From: an uncultured Pelagibacteraceae bacterium
GTDB lineage: Bacteria; Pseudomonadota; Alphaproteobacteria; Pelagibacterales; Pelagibacteraceae
Length of the DNA: 64,000 nt
Direction: 5' to 3'
Assembly (NCBI GenBank): GCA_902516625.1
Contig: CABXYU010000002.1
Location: 26,411 to 90,410 of the forward strand
In this document: positions 20,218 to 30,475 of the stretch, one piece after another
How positions within the stretch are numbered: the stretch's first letter is position 1
Layout of the letters: each line of letters opens with the position of its first letter
The notes under the pieces: model-generated
Seen by the model: the letters and a program-made list of their open reading frames with translations, nothing else
The model's database searches: none
Told to the model about the DNA's origin: nothing
Program-made: the position numbers and the translations under genes

Positions 20218-20574
20218 ATGTCTGCCAACTTTCATCCATTAGTCTATATAATTGATTATATTCTTGGAGTAATTATGTGGACTTTAATTGGTAGGGTAGC
20301 AATGAATATTTTTCAAAGAGAAGATTCTCAATTTTTTTTTATGAAAGTATTTGTAAAATTTACTAATCCTTTAATTAAAATTTTTAAACCTTTAACACCC
20401 ACTTTCATTATTCAACCTTTAGTGCCTTTGTATGTTGCCTGGTTTTTTTTTATGATTAGATTTTACTTAATGCCATGGGTTTTGGGTTATTCTGTAATGG
20501 GCATGTTGTCTTTTCCTCTAGAAAGTGAAATTTCGAGACAAATTTACCAATTTTTTAATTCAATTAAATTTTAA
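20218..20574 (+). CDS. YggT-like membrane protein
   Basis: IIDYILGVIMWTLIGRVAMNIF, FVKFTNPLIKIFKPLTPTFIIQPLVPLYVAWFFFMIRFYL. Confidence 0.6.
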   Translation: MSANFHPLVYIIDYILGVIMWTLIGRVAMNIFQREDSQFFFMKVFVKFTNPLIKIFKPLTPTFIIQPLVPLYVAWFFFMIRFYLMPWVLGYSVMGMLSFPLESEISRQIYQFFNSIKF

Positions 20575-20602
20575 AAATTGATACTAGTTAAACTAGTTTT
20601 CA

Positions 20603-21262
20603 ATGAAAAAAATACAAATATCACCATCAATATTGTCAGCTGATTTTAGTCAGCTTGGTAATGAAATAAAGAGATTAGAGGAAGGCGGGGCTGATATGAT
20701 CCATGTAGATGTAATGGATGGTCACTTTGTTCCTAATCTTACAATAGGACCACCGGTAATTAAAGCATTAAAAAAAAGCTCCAGACTTATTTTTGATGTG
20801 CATTTAATGATTTCTCCTGTTCACAAATATATTGAAACTTATGCGGATGCAGGAGCTGATATTATTACAATTCATCCTGAGGCAACAGAAGATCTTAAAT
20901 CCTCTATTTCGAAGATCAAAGAATTAAAGAAAAAAGTTGGAGTTTCATTAAATCCTGAAACCAAAATAACCACAATAATAGATTTTTTAGAAGATATTGA
21001 TCTAGTTTTAGTAATGAGTGTTAACCCAGGATTTGGTGGCCAAAAATTTATGCCTGATGTTTTAACAAAAATAAAGGAGTTAAAAAAGTTTCAGAAAGAA
21101 AAAAAAATTAATTTTGATATTGAAATAGATGGTGGAATAAACTTTGAAAACTCAAAGACAGCAATTGAGGCAGGTGCAAATATTCTGGTATCTGGTACCA
21201 CAATTTTCAAAAGTAATAATGGAGATATAAAAAAAAATATTAAATTATTAAAATCAAAGTGA
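20603..21262 (+). CDS. rpe: Ribulose-phosphate 3-epimerase
   Basis: ISPSILSADFSQLGNEIKRLEEGGADMIHVDVMDGHFVPNLTIGPPVI, VMSVNPGFGGQKF, EIDGGIN. Confidence 0.97.
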   Translation: MKKIQISPSILSADFSQLGNEIKRLEEGGADMIHVDVMDGHFVPNLTIGPPVIKALKKSSRLIFDVHLMISPVHKYIETYADAGADIITIHPEATEDLKSSISKIKELKKKVGVSLNPETKITTIIDFLEDIDLVLVMSVNPGFGGQKFMPDVLTKIKELKKFQKEKKINFDIEIDGGINFENSKTAIEAGANILVSGTTIFKSNNGDIKKNIKLLKSK

Positions 21263-21266
21263 TTTC

Positions 21267-22874
21267 ATGATTTATATCAGTCGTTTTTTTTTTGGTATTC
21301 TTAATCAATTAAGGAAATTTTATTTAAATTCTAATTTTTACGATCAAAAAATTTCAAAAACAAACTACGAGGAATTAAAATATAAACCAAGTCCACATTT
21401 ACTCTCATCTTTAATCAAATATCAAAAAAAAAAATTTAATATAGAAGAATTTTCTTTGAGTGATATTTGGGAAAAAAATAATCTTAGTCTAAAAGAATAT
21501 AAAAATTTACATAATTTTTATTGGTTTTTTAGTCTTGATCTGAAATCCTCAAAATTAACAACTCAATCAATTATCGCGAATTGGATTAAAAATAATGGGA
21601 GATATGATGATAAATCTTGGGATTTTGATTTAACTGCAAAAAGAATAATAGCTTGGTTATCATGTTATAATCTTACTTGTGAAGATAGTGACCAAGACTA
21701 TAAAAAAAAGTTTAATAGAATAATACAAAAACAAAGCAATCATTTAATAAATGAAATAAAAAATTCTAAACAAGTAGATGATAAGTTAATTGGTTGTGCA
21801 TCAATAATACTTGTTGGGCTTTGTTACAAAGATGAAAAAAATTATTTATCTTTTGGTTCATCTCTTTTAAAAAAGATATCTAAATTAGGTTTAGATAATG
21901 ATGGTTTTCCAAAATCAAGAAATATTGGGCAACTGCTGTTTTATCTAAAATATTACATTTTAATTAGAGAGTGGTTCAAAGAATCTGGAACTATAGTCCC
22001 TGAGCACATAGATGAAACAATTTATTATCTTGGACAAGGATATGCTTTTGTAGAACAAGGAATGTGTAAAAATTTTTTATATAATGGCAATAATAATTCA
22101 AATAATTCTGATTTTGAGAATTACTTAAAAAGATTTGGCTATAATTTTAAAAATGAACAAAAAGAACTTGGTGGGTATATAAAACTTCAAAATAAGAAAA
22201 TTTGTTTAACTATGGATATAGGATCAACACCAATCACTAAATATTCAAAAGATTATCAGTCTGGGGCACTATCTTTTGAAATAACCTCCAATGGGAAAAA
22301 ATTGATAAGTAATTGTGGTTATTATAAGATTAATAAAAATCAATTAAACAAATTATCAAAATCATCTGCGGTCCATAACACATTAATAATTGACGACAAC
22401 TCATCGTGTAAATTTTTTTATTTAAAAAAGTACTGGTTAATAAAAAAAGGTTTAAAAGTAACTAAAAAAGATTTAATTTTTGAAAAAAACTACTGGAAAA
22501 TTAATGCATTACATGATGGATATTTAAAAAAATATAATTCTGTTCATGAGAGAGAAATTGAGTTTTTGCCCGATCAAATGAAATTTGTTGGTTTAGATAA
22601 AATTATAAAAAGAACCAATCACAATTATAAATTTGATATACGTTTCCACGTTGAACCAAGTGTAAAACTTATGAAAACGCAAGATAATAAAACAATACTA
22701 ATAGAGCTTAAAGATGAGGGATGGAAATTTACTTGTGATAATTTTCACCTAGCCATCGATAATGGTCTTTATTTTGGTAATAAGAATTCTTTTACAGAAA
22801 ATCAAAATTTTTTTATAAGTGGTATTTCCAATTTTCAAACAGAAGAAATCAAATGGGAGATAAGTAAAATATGA
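21267..22874 (+). CDS. Heparinase II/III family protein
   Basis: NWIKNNGRYDDKSWDFDLTAKRIIAWLSCY, DGFPKSRNIGQLLFYLKYYILIREW, SAVHNTLIIDDNSS; position between rpe and purH. Confidence 0.85.
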   Translation: MIYISRFFFGILNQLRKFYLNSNFYDQKISKTNYEELKYKPSPHLLSSLIKYQKKKFNIEEFSLSDIWEKNNLSLKEYKNLHNFYWFFSLDLKSSKLTTQSIIANWIKNNGRYDDKSWDFDLTAKRIIAWLSCYNLTCEDSDQDYKKKFNRIIQKQSNHLINEIKNSKQVDDKLIGCASIILVGLCYKDEKNYLSFGSSLLKKISKLGLDNDGFPKSRNIGQLLFYLKYYILIREWFKESGTIVPEHIDETIYYLGQGYAFVEQGMCKNFLYNGNNNSNNSDFENYLKRFGYNFKNEQKELGGYIKLQNKKICLTMDIGSTPITKYSKDYQSGALSFEITSNGKKLISNCGYYKINKNQLNKLSKSSAVHNTLIIDDNSSCKFFYLKKYWLIKKGLKVTKKDLIFEKNYWKINALHDGYLKKYNSVHEREIEFLPDQMKFVGLDKIIKRTNHNYKFDIRFHVEPSVKLMKTQDNKTILIELKDEGWKFTCDNFHLAIDNGLYFGNKNSFTENQNFFISGISNFQTEEIKWEISKI

Positions 22875-24409
22875 TGAAAAAGATACGGTCAGCTATTATT
22901 TCATTATCAGATAAATCAAATCTTAAACCTCTTTTAGTAATTTTAAAAAAAAATAATATTAAATTAATAAGCTCCGGTGGAACTTATAAAGAAATAAAGA
23001 AACACGGATTTGATTGTTTGGAGGTATCAAAATATACTGGAACAAATGAGATGCTTGGTGGAAGAGTAAAGACCTTACATCCTAAAATTTATGCGGGAAT
23101 TCTGAATAAAAGAAATAATAAAAAACATTTGAGAGATCTTAAAATAAGTAATTTTGAAAATATTGATTTAGTTATTGTAAATTTTTATCCTTTTGAAAAA
23201 AAATTAATTGAAACTAAAAACCATAAAAAAATTTTAGAACAAATTGATATAGGAGGCCCTACACTTGTTAGAGCAGCAGCTAAAAATTATACTGATGTTA
23301 CAGTAGTTGCCTCTAGTGACCATTATTCTGAATTAATAAATGAATTAAAAATTTACAAAGGAAAAACCTCTCTTCGATTTAGAAAAAAAATGTCAAGTAT
23401 AGCTTTTTCTGAAACTGCTTATTATGACTCAGTCATATCTAATTACTTTAATAGCATTTCTGGTATTTTATTTCCGAAAAAAAAAACTATTTATGGTAAT
23501 CTTGTAGAAACTTTAAGATATGGAGAAAATCCTCATCAACAAGGCGCTATTTATTCAAGAGACCAAAATCTTTCAATTAAAAAAATTCATGGAAAAGAAT
23601 TAAGCTATAATAATTATAATGATATATTTTCTGCATTAACTTTATCAAAGACTTTTCCAAAAAATTCTGGAATTGTAATCGTTAAGCATGCAAATCCATG
23701 TGGAGTATCAATAATCAAAAATAACTTAATGAGTTATAATTCTGCACTGGCATCTGATCCTGTTAGTGCTTTTGGTGGTATTGTTTCATGTAATTTTAAA
23801 ATAAGAAAAAATTTAGCTGTTGAACTTAATAAAACATTCTTGGAAGTTATTGTAGCTAAAGGTTTTGATGCAAATGCCCTTGAAGTATTAAAATCAAAAA
23901 AAAATTTAAGATTAATCGACTCAACTCACTATTCTAATAGTTCCTTTGTAAAATTTGATTCTTTTGGTGATAACATAGTTACTCAAACAGAGGATGAAAT
24001 ATTTTTTTCAAAAAAAAATTTTAAAATTGTATCAAAAAAAAAACCTAACAAGTCTCAATTAGAAAATTTGATTTTTGCTTTTAATACGTGTCGACATGTA
24101 AAATCGAATGGAATAGTACTAGCAAGTGATATGTCAACAGTTGGAATTGGATCGGGACAACCTAGTAGAATCGATAGTTGTAAAATAGCTGTATCAAAAA
24201 TGCAAAAATATATGAAATCAAAAAAAGAGGTGGTTGCTGCCTCTGATGCCTTTTTCCCATTCGTTGATGGCATTGAAAAACTTATTCAACATGGAGTTTC
24301 TGCTGTAATACAGCCAGAGGGCTCTATTAGAGATAAAGAGATCATTAAATTTGCTGATGCAACAGAAACTATACTTGTTTTCTCAAAAACAAGACATTTC
24401 AAGCATTAG
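22871..24409 (+). CDS. purH: Bifunctional AICAR transformylase / IMP cyclohydrolase
   Basis: ALISLSDK-like AIISLSDKSNLKPL, LGGRVKTLHPKIYAGIL, LRYGENPHQQGAIY, VKHANPCGVSI, SDAFFPFVDGIE. Confidence 0.97.
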   Translation: MMKKIRSAIISLSDKSNLKPLLVILKKNNIKLISSGGTYKEIKKHGFDCLEVSKYTGTNEMLGGRVKTLHPKIYAGILNKRNNKKHLRDLKISNFENIDLVIVNFYPFEKKLIETKNHKKILEQIDIGGPTLVRAAAKNYTDVTVVASSDHYSELINELKIYKGKTSLRFRKKMSSIAFSETAYYDSVISNYFNSISGILFPKKKTIYGNLVETLRYGENPHQQGAIYSRDQNLSIKKIHGKELSYNNYNDIFSALTLSKTFPKNSGIVIVKHANPCGVSIIKNNLMSYNSALASDPVSAFGGIVSCNFKIRKNLAVELNKTFLEVIVAKGFDANALEVLKSKKNLRLIDSTHYSNSSFVKFDSFGDNIVTQTEDEIFFSKKNFKIVSKKKPNKSQLENLIFAFNTCRHVKSNGIVLASDMSTVGIGSGQPSRIDSCKIAVSKMQKYMKSKKEVVAASDAFFPFVDGIEKLIQHGVSAVIQPEGSIRDKEIIKFADATETILVFSKTRHFKH

Positions 24410-24743
24410 GCATTTTGTCAATTTTTGCAGCTAGGATAAAATCGTTTTCTGATAAACCCTCAATTGCATGAGTAGTAATACTTATTTTGGCATATCCCCA
24501 TCCAAATAAAATTTCTGGGTGATGTCCCTCTTCTTCGGATATTTTTCCTACTTCGTTTACAAAATATTGGCTTTCTAAAAAATTTTTAAATTTAAATTTT
24601 TTTTCTAGGAAGAAAATATCTTTTTCGTTTTTAGTTATATCCCAACCATCTACTTTTTTTTGATATTTATGAATTTCGGATATATCGAATGGAGTTACTC
24701 CACCCTCACAAGGAACACATTTTTTTTCTGTCAAATCACTCAT
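24399..24743 (-). CDS. phhB: Pterin-4a-carbinolamine dehydratase (4a-hydroxytetrahydrobiopterin dehydratase)
   Basis: Start MSDLTEKKCVPCEGG; NEVGKISEEEGHHPEILFGWGYAKISITTHAIEGLSENDFILAAKID. Confidence 0.93.
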   Translation of the reverse strand: MSDLTEKKCVPCEGGVTPFDISEIHKYQKKVDGWDITKNEKDIFFLEKKFKFKNFLESQYFVNEVGKISEEEGHHPEILFGWGYAKISITTHAIEGLSENDFILAAKIDKMPNA

Positions 24744-24749
24744 AATACT

Positions 24750-24824
24750 TGGAGCGGGCAAAGGGGGTCGAACCCTCGACCTTCTCGTTGGCAACGAGAC
24801 GCTCTACCACTGAGCTATGCCCGC
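24750..24824 (-). tRNA. tRNA-Gly (anticodon GCC), CCA encoded
   Basis: GCGGGCATAGCTCAGTGGTAGAGCGTCTCGTTGCCAACGAGAAGGTCGAGGGTTCGACCCCCTTTGCCCGCTCCA folds as a cloverleaf; anticodon loop TTGCCAA. Confidence 0.97.
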
Positions 24825-24892
24825 ACATGAAACAATATAGTTAGTCGTTTTTTTTAATTCAAGCAATATTAATTGTGGTATAACTTAAAATT

Positions 24893-25540
24893 ATGAAAAA
24901 AGACGAATTACCAAAATTAATACCAATTTTTCCTTTAAGCAACTTTATTATTTTTCCTAAAACCAGCGTTCCACTAAATATATTTGAGCCAAGATACTTA
25001 GAAATGGTAAATGATAGTATGAAATCAAATAAGCTCATAGGAATTATTCAACCTAAAATCTTAAAAAACGATGATACTTTTTCCCCCAACTTATACAAAA
25101 TAGGGTGTCTAGGAAAAATAATTAATTTTAAAGAAACTGAAGATAAAAGATTTCTCATTGAATTAAAAGGACTGATCAGATTTAAAGTATTAGATGAAGT
25201 CAAATCAAATAAAACATATAGGGAGTGCAAAATTAATTTTGATAATTTCTATGATGATTTGATCGATTCAAAAGTAGACCTAAAATTTTCAGATCTTGAA
25301 TTAATATTTAGAGATTTAAAATCACTTTTTGAAAAAAGAGGCTTCATTATAAATTGGAAAGCCTTAGAAAAACAAAGTCTTGATGAAACAATAAATGCAC
25401 TAGCTATGGCATCACCATTTACACTTGAAGAAAAGCAAGTTTTACTTGAAGCTAAAAATTTAGAGGTAAGAAAAACTAAAATTGCTGAAATTCTAAGCAC
25501 ATATACTTTTGATAATTATGACAATAATACTTTACAGTAG
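24893..25540 (+). CDS. LON peptidase substrate-binding (ATP-dependent protease La N-terminal) domain protein
   Basis: LIPIFPLSNFIIFPKTSVPLNIFEPRYLEMVNDSMKSNKLIGIIQP. Confidence 0.92.
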   Translation: MKKDELPKLIPIFPLSNFIIFPKTSVPLNIFEPRYLEMVNDSMKSNKLIGIIQPKILKNDDTFSPNLYKIGCLGKIINFKETEDKRFLIELKGLIRFKVLDEVKSNKTYRECKINFDNFYDDLIDSKVDLKFSDLELIFRDLKSLFEKRGFIINWKALEKQSLDETINALAMASPFTLEEKQVLLEAKNLEVRKTKIAEILSTYTFDNYDNNTLQ

Positions 25541-25575
25541 ATGCTTATTAAAAAAATTTAAAAATTTTTTTATGA

Positions 25576-26646
25576 TTAAGTATTAAAACCTTGGTCAGCA
25601 AATTTTTTCAAGGAGTTATTAAGCAACTTATTTTTTCCAAAAAATTGAATAGATTTGCTTAATATATTATTTTTAAATTTACTTTCTAGATTAAAAAATT
25701 CATAAATAAAATCAATACTATTTGAAAATATATAATTCTTATGCTTAATATTTTTCTCAAAATCAGAACATATAGATTTATCTAAATCTAATCCAAGATC
25801 TAACTTTAATTTTATTAATTTTATTAACTCATAAATATCTCTTAAAGTCATATTGAAACCTTGACCAGCAAGAGGGTGAATTCGGTGCAACAAATCACCA
25901 AACGCTAAGATATTTTTATATCGATAGCTTCTTAGATTGCTCGATCTTAATTTAAAACTACTTATATTTTTTATTTTTGATATTTGATATTTTGAATTAT
26001 ATTTATCAATTATATTTTTAAAGTTTATATTTTTCTCTTCTTTGGCAGAATATACAATTGAAGTTTCTTTATTTGATATTGGTAAAAACGCTAATGGCCC
26101 TTTCTTAGTAAAAATTTGCTTAGCTGTATTATTTTCTAATTTTTGATGTTCAATAATTGTTGTATGAGCGTAACTTTTATAATCTTTACTTAACTCTTTA
26201 TAAAAATATTTCTTTGTGATCTGACTGTTTAGGTCACAATTAATAATTAAATTATATTTATCACTAATTGAGGTAAGATTATTTTTTTTATCTATAAACT
26301 TCACAAAGTTATTTTTATTAATTTTTGTATGCAAAAGATTAAATAATTTGTAATTTTTAATTAATGAAAAAAGAGGTTCTTTTTTATCTTCAAAATTAAT
26401 CAATTTGTCCTTGATAAATTTTTCGTTGTAAATTTCAATTTTATTTATATTCCATAAAATTTTTTCAATATTTAAAATATGTTTGTTAAAAAAATCTACA
26501 TTATTTTTAGATATTCCTATTGTGCGTATTTTATTTTGATTTTCAGTTTTGTAATTTGAAAAAATATCAACATTTACTTTAAGATTTATTAATGCCTTAG
26601 CTAGTGTTAAGCTAACTAATCCACCACCTAAAATGCATACTTTCAT
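25576..26646 (-). CDS. UbiH/UbiF-type FAD-dependent hydroxylase
   Basis: MKVCILGGGLVSLTLAKALI, ILAFGDLLHRIHPLAGQGFNMTLRDIYEL; start set at 26646. Confidence 0.88.
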   Translation of the reverse strand: MKVCILGGGLVSLTLAKALINLKVNVDIFSNYKTENQNKIRTIGISKNNVDFFNKHILNIEKILWNINKIEIYNEKFIKDKLINFEDKKEPLFSLIKNYKLFNLLHTKINKNNFVKFIDKKNNLTSISDKYNLIINCDLNSQITKKYFYKELSKDYKSYAHTTIIEHQKLENNTAKQIFTKKGPLAFLPISNKETSIVYSAKEEKNINFKNIIDKYNSKYQISKIKNISSFKLRSSNLRSYRYKNILAFGDLLHRIHPLAGQGFNMTLRDIYELIKLIKLKLDLGLDLDKSICSDFEKNIKHKNYIFSNSIDFIYEFFNLESKFKNNILSKSIQFFGKNKLLNNSLKKFADQGFNT

Positions 26647-26676
26647 AATAATTTTAATTTTAACAACAAAAATTAG

Positions 26677-28800
26677 ATGATACAAAGTGGTAAATTTGAT
26701 TCATCAAAAATGGATATAAAAAAACTAGCTAATTCGGTCTTTATTTTTACTGTAAATAGGCTCATAGAAATTTTTGGAATAATTATTTCTGTTGTTGGGA
26801 TACTTTTGTTTATATCTTTAATATCTTACTCTCCTGCTGATCCTAATTTTATATTTCCTGAAAATACACAAATAAAGAATTTTCTTGGATTTCAAGGGAG
26901 TTATACTTCAGATTTATTTTTTCAATCTATTGGAATGATATCTTATTTAATCCCATTAACCTTTTTTTTTACAGGCATAAATATTTTTAATAAGAAACAA
27001 ATTTTTTTACTAATTGAAAATAGTTTTTTTATAATATTGTATTCTTTAGTTGGCTCTATATTTTTTAATTATTTTTACAATAATGCTTTCGATCTATATA
27101 TCAATGGAAATGGTGGTTTTGTTGGTAATTATTTTAATCAAAATTTTTTTAGTAATCTTATAAGTAAATATGAAAATATTTTTTATTATTTTTTTATAGT
27201 TCTTATAACTTTTTTATTCTTTTTAAGTGTTAACTTTAATGTAAAAACGCTAAATTTATTTTTTAGAAAATTTGTTAATATTTTGTTCAAAAACTCTGGG
27301 AAAAATTACACTAAAAGAAACGAAATTATTGAGGAATATATTCCACAAGAAGAAATAAAAAATCTTATTCAAGATGATTTACCTTTTATAAGATCTGATT
27401 CCAATGAGACTCAAAAAAAATTCAAATTTAAATTACCATCATTAGATCTTTTAAAAATTCCTAGTAAAAAGCAGTTTGGAAATACAGAAAAAAATGAGAA
27501 ATATGATCCAGAATTTCTCGAAAAAATTCTTCTTGATTTTGGAGTTAATGGAAAAATAAAAAAAGTAAGCAATGGCCCTGTTGTAACTTTAAATGAATTT
27601 GAGCCTGCTGCAGGAGTAAAAGTTTCTAAAATTATTAATCTTTCAGATGATATCGCCAGAAATACAAGCTCAGAGTCTGCAAGAATATCTACAATACCAG
27701 GAAGTAATACAGTGGGAATAGAATTGCCCAACAGCTCAAGAGAAAACGTTTATCTAAGTGAAATTATAAACAATACTGATTTTAAAAAAAAAGATATCAA
27801 TCTGCCAATCGCTTTAGGCAAAAATATTTCTGGCTTACCAATCGTTGGTGATTTAGCTTCAATGCCACATTTATTAATTGCAGGAACAACTGGCTCTGGA
27901 AAATCAGTCTGTATCAACACAATTATTTTATCACTTCTATACAAACACACTCCAGAAAAATGTAAATTTATTTTAATCGATCCTAAAATGCTTGAACTTT
28001 CAACATACGAAGGAATACCTCATTTACTTTGTCCTGTAATTACTGAAGCAAAAAAAGCGACTTCAGTACTTGGTTGGGTAGTTAAAGAAATGGAAAGCAG
28101 ATACAGATTGATGACCAAAGAGGGTGTACGTAATATTGACGGCTATAATTCTAAACACAAATTACCAATGCCTTACATAGTTGTTGTAGTTGATGAAATG
28201 TCAGATTTAATGTTGGTAGCAGGTAAAGAAATTGAAAATTATATCCAAAAGTTATCTCAAATGGCTAGAGCAGCAGGTATCCATATTATTATGGCAACTC
28301 AAAGACCTAGTGTTGACGTAATTACAGGCACAATTAAAGCAAATTTTCCAACACGTATTTCTTTTCAGGTAACATCAAAAATCGATAGTAGAACTATTTT
28401 AGGTGAACAAGGTGCTGAGCAACTTTTGGGAAAGGGGGATATGTTATACATGTCATCTGCAAATCGCATTGTAAGAATTCATGCTCCATTCGTGTCAGAC
28501 AATGAAATAGAAAAAATTAATAATTTTTTAAGATCACAGGCTGAGCCAGATTATGTGGATGAAATACTCAATTTTGCCGATGAAAAAGAAATGGGTGAAA
28601 CCTCAAGAGATCAAGGGGATAAGGACGAACTTTACTTTTCAGCTGTAGAAATAATTAAATCTGAGGGAAAAGCCTCAACATCTTTTTTGCAGAGAAAACT
28701 TCAAATTGGTTACAATAGAGCAGCCAGAATAATTGATATGATGGAAGCTGATGGAATAGTAAGTAAAGCAAATCATGTAGGTAAGCGTGAGGTGCTTTAA
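26677..28800 (+). CDS. ftsK: DNA translocase FtsK
   Basis: N-terminal TM region; PHLLIAGTTGSGKSVCINTII, FILIDPKMLELSTYEGIPHLL, VVVDEMSDLM, ATQRPSVDVITGTIKANFPTRISFQV, C-terminal gamma domain. Confidence 0.97.
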   Translation: MIQSGKFDSSKMDIKKLANSVFIFTVNRLIEIFGIIISVVGILLFISLISYSPADPNFIFPENTQIKNFLGFQGSYTSDLFFQSIGMISYLIPLTFFFTGINIFNKKQIFLLIENSFFIILYSLVGSIFFNYFYNNAFDLYINGNGGFVGNYFNQNFFSNLISKYENIFYYFFIVLITFLFFLSVNFNVKTLNLFFRKFVNILFKNSGKNYTKRNEIIEEYIPQEEIKNLIQDDLPFIRSDSNETQKKFKFKLPSLDLLKIPSKKQFGNTEKNEKYDPEFLEKILLDFGVNGKIKKVSNGPVVTLNEFEPAAGVKVSKIINLSDDIARNTSSESARISTIPGSNTVGIELPNSSRENVYLSEIINNTDFKKKDINLPIALGKNISGLPIVGDLASMPHLLIAGTTGSGKSVCINTIILSLLYKHTPEKCKFILIDPKMLELSTYEGIPHLLCPVITEAKKATSVLGWVVKEMESRYRLMTKEGVRNIDGYNSKHKLPMPYIVVVVDEMSDLMLVAGKEIENYIQKLSQMARAAGIHIIMATQRPSVDVITGTIKANFPTRISFQVTSKIDSRTILGEQGAEQLLGKGDMLYMSSANRIVRIHAPFVSDNEIEKINNFLRSQAEPDYVDEILNFADEKEMGETSRDQGDKDELYFSAVEIIKSEGKASTSFLQRKLQIGYNRAARIIDMMEADGIVSKANHVGKREVL

Positions 28801-29349
28801 ATGAAAAAATTTTTTTTTTTTTTAATATTTATTCTTTATACATCGCATTTATCTGCATCAATTAAAGAAAATATTATCCAAAATTTAAAATCTATTGAAA
28901 ATGTAAGTTTTGATTTTGAGCAAAATATTAATGGAAAAATAGAAAAAGGTAAGTGTAAAATTCAATATCCAAAAAAAATCTTTTGTGAATATGACTTAGA
29001 AAATAAAAAAATTCTTATATCTAATGGAAAATCTTTGGTTATAAAGACTTTAAGTAGTTATTATTTATATCCTTTAGATAAAACTCCCTTAAACTTTATT
29101 TTGGATAAATTTTTTTTAGTAAATAAAATAAATAGTTTACAAGAAAGAATCATTGAAAAAAAATATGTAAACTTTAGTTTTATTGAAAACGAAAATGAAA
29201 TTAATTTATTTTTTGATAAAAAAAACTTTAATCTTATAGGTTGGCAAACACAAGATATTTACCAAAATCTTAGTATCACGTATATTTCATCTATTAAAAA
29301 AAATGAAAAAATTCAAAAAAACCTTTTCAATTTACCTTTAAGAAATTAA
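28801..29349 (+). CDS. lolA: Outer-membrane lipoprotein carrier protein LolA-like
   Basis: Signal peptide, FDFEQNINGKIEKGKCKIQYPKKIFCEY; directly after ftsK as in other alphaproteobacteria. Confidence 0.82.
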   Translation: MKKFFFFLIFILYTSHLSASIKENIIQNLKSIENVSFDFEQNINGKIEKGKCKIQYPKKIFCEYDLENKKILISNGKSLVIKTLSSYYLYPLDKTPLNFILDKFFLVNKINSLQERIIEKKYVNFSFIENENEINLFFDKKNFNLIGWQTQDIYQNLSITYISSIKKNEKIQKNLFNLPLRN

Positions 29350-29350
29350 T

Positions 29351-29854
29351 TTAAATTGAGATTGTCTCTCTTTTAAAAACTTTCATACCTCTAGCAATGT
29401 AATTACCAAGTGCATTTTTGTGATCTAATGAGCATGTGTGAACCCAAACTCTCTTAATTTCACTCAAAAATGAATTTTTAATTGCTGATGACAATAAAAA
29501 AGAACCTAATTTTTGATTCTGGTATTCCTCAAGTAAACCCAAGTAGGCTATTTCAACTTCATTTTGATCTTTGTGTATTATTAGTTCAAAATACCCTACA
29601 AGATCATTATTTTTTTTTAAAACAAAAGTTTTCACTTTTTTGTCTGATGTATACTCAATCCATTGTTTTTCAGACCAGACTAAGCGGTCTACCCAATGGT
29701 GTTTCTTTCCAACTTGTTTATAAAAAAACTTATTGAGTTGAAAATCAGCTGGTTCTACATTTTCAATAGTATAAATCTGTGATATAGCTTTATGCTCCCT
29801 CAAATCTTTGAGAGAACTGATTTCTAAATAGTTTCTTGTAATTTGTTTGCTCAT
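29351..29854 (-). CDS. GNAT family N-acetyltransferase
   Basis: VGYFELIIHKDQNEVEIAYLGLLEEYQNQKLGSFLLSSAIKNSF, VHTCSLDHKNALGNYIARGMKVFKRE. Confidence 0.9.
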   Translation of the reverse strand: MSKQITRNYLEISSLKDLREHKAISQIYTIENVEPADFQLNKFFYKQVGKKHHWVDRLVWSEKQWIEYTSDKKVKTFVLKKNNDLVGYFELIIHKDQNEVEIAYLGLLEEYQNQKLGSFLLSSAIKNSFLSEIKRVWVHTCSLDHKNALGNYIARGMKVFKRETISI

Positions 29855-30216
29855 TCGACCATTTTACCAACTCTCTCACCTCCAAATAAATGAAAATGTA
29901 AATGGGGAACTTCCTGCCCTCCATATTCATTAATATTAGCTAGAGCTCTGTACCCCTTTCCTATATCTGATGACATGCCAAGTTTTTTTGCAACGTAATT
30001 TATCCCTTTTATTAATCCAACTATTTCCTCTGCTGACGCATTTGCACTAAAGTCATCTAGATCAATATATTTGCCTTTTGGTATTACCAACGCATGTATT
30101 TTTTTTTGAGGATTTATATCGTGAAAAGATAAAACAAAATCATCCTCATATATTTTTTTGCAAGGTATCTCTGCTCTTAAGATTTTTGCAAAAATATTAT
30201 TATCATCATAGGTCAT
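29851..30216 (-). CDS. HIT family (HINT-like) nucleotide-binding protein
   Basis: NIFAKILRAEIPCKKIYEDDFVLSFHDINPQKKIHALVIPKG, GGQEVPHLHFHLFGG; start MTYDDNN at 30216. Confidence 0.94.
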   Translation of the reverse strand: MTYDDNNIFAKILRAEIPCKKIYEDDFVLSFHDINPQKKIHALVIPKGKYIDLDDFSANASAEEIVGLIKGINYVAKKLGMSSDIGKGYRALANINEYGGQEVPHLHFHLFGGERVGKMVE

Positions 30217-30247
30217 AAGCGATAATTGTAATTTTAAAAAAATAGCA

Positions 30248-30463
30248 TTATTTTTCCTCAACTCCAAACTTAATATAATTATACCAAGCCCTTTCATGAA
30301 AATAATATAAAAACATTTTTGTAATAACTTCCATTCCTGCTATTGCTCCAGCCCAATTCCACTCACCAGTAATAAACCAAGCAATTAAAAATGTATCTGT
30401 TGTAGCAAGAATTCGCCAAGTTAAAGTTTTTGCTATATGCCTTTTTTTGGTTACATGTTTCAT
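30248..30463 (-). CDS. DUF2061 membrane protein
   Basis: HIAKTLTWRILATTDTFLIAWFITGEWNWAGAIAGMEVITKMFLYYFHERAWYNIKFG-type sequence. Confidence 0.9.
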   Translation of the reverse strand: MKHVTKKRHIAKTLTWRILATTDTFLIAWFITGEWNWAGAIAGMEVITKMFLYYFHERAWYNYIKFGVEEK

Positions 30464-30475
30464 GCGTCATCCTCT

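Noticed and set aside
24744-24794. N-terminal extension MPTRRSRVRPPLPAPSI of the phhB ORF
   Set aside because: It is the antisense-frame translation of the tRNA-Gly sequence; the real start is at 24743
25541-25575. AAAAAAATTTAAAAATTTTTTT between convergent genes as a terminator
   Set aside because: AT-only palindrome is expected by chance in this composition; not listed without transcript data
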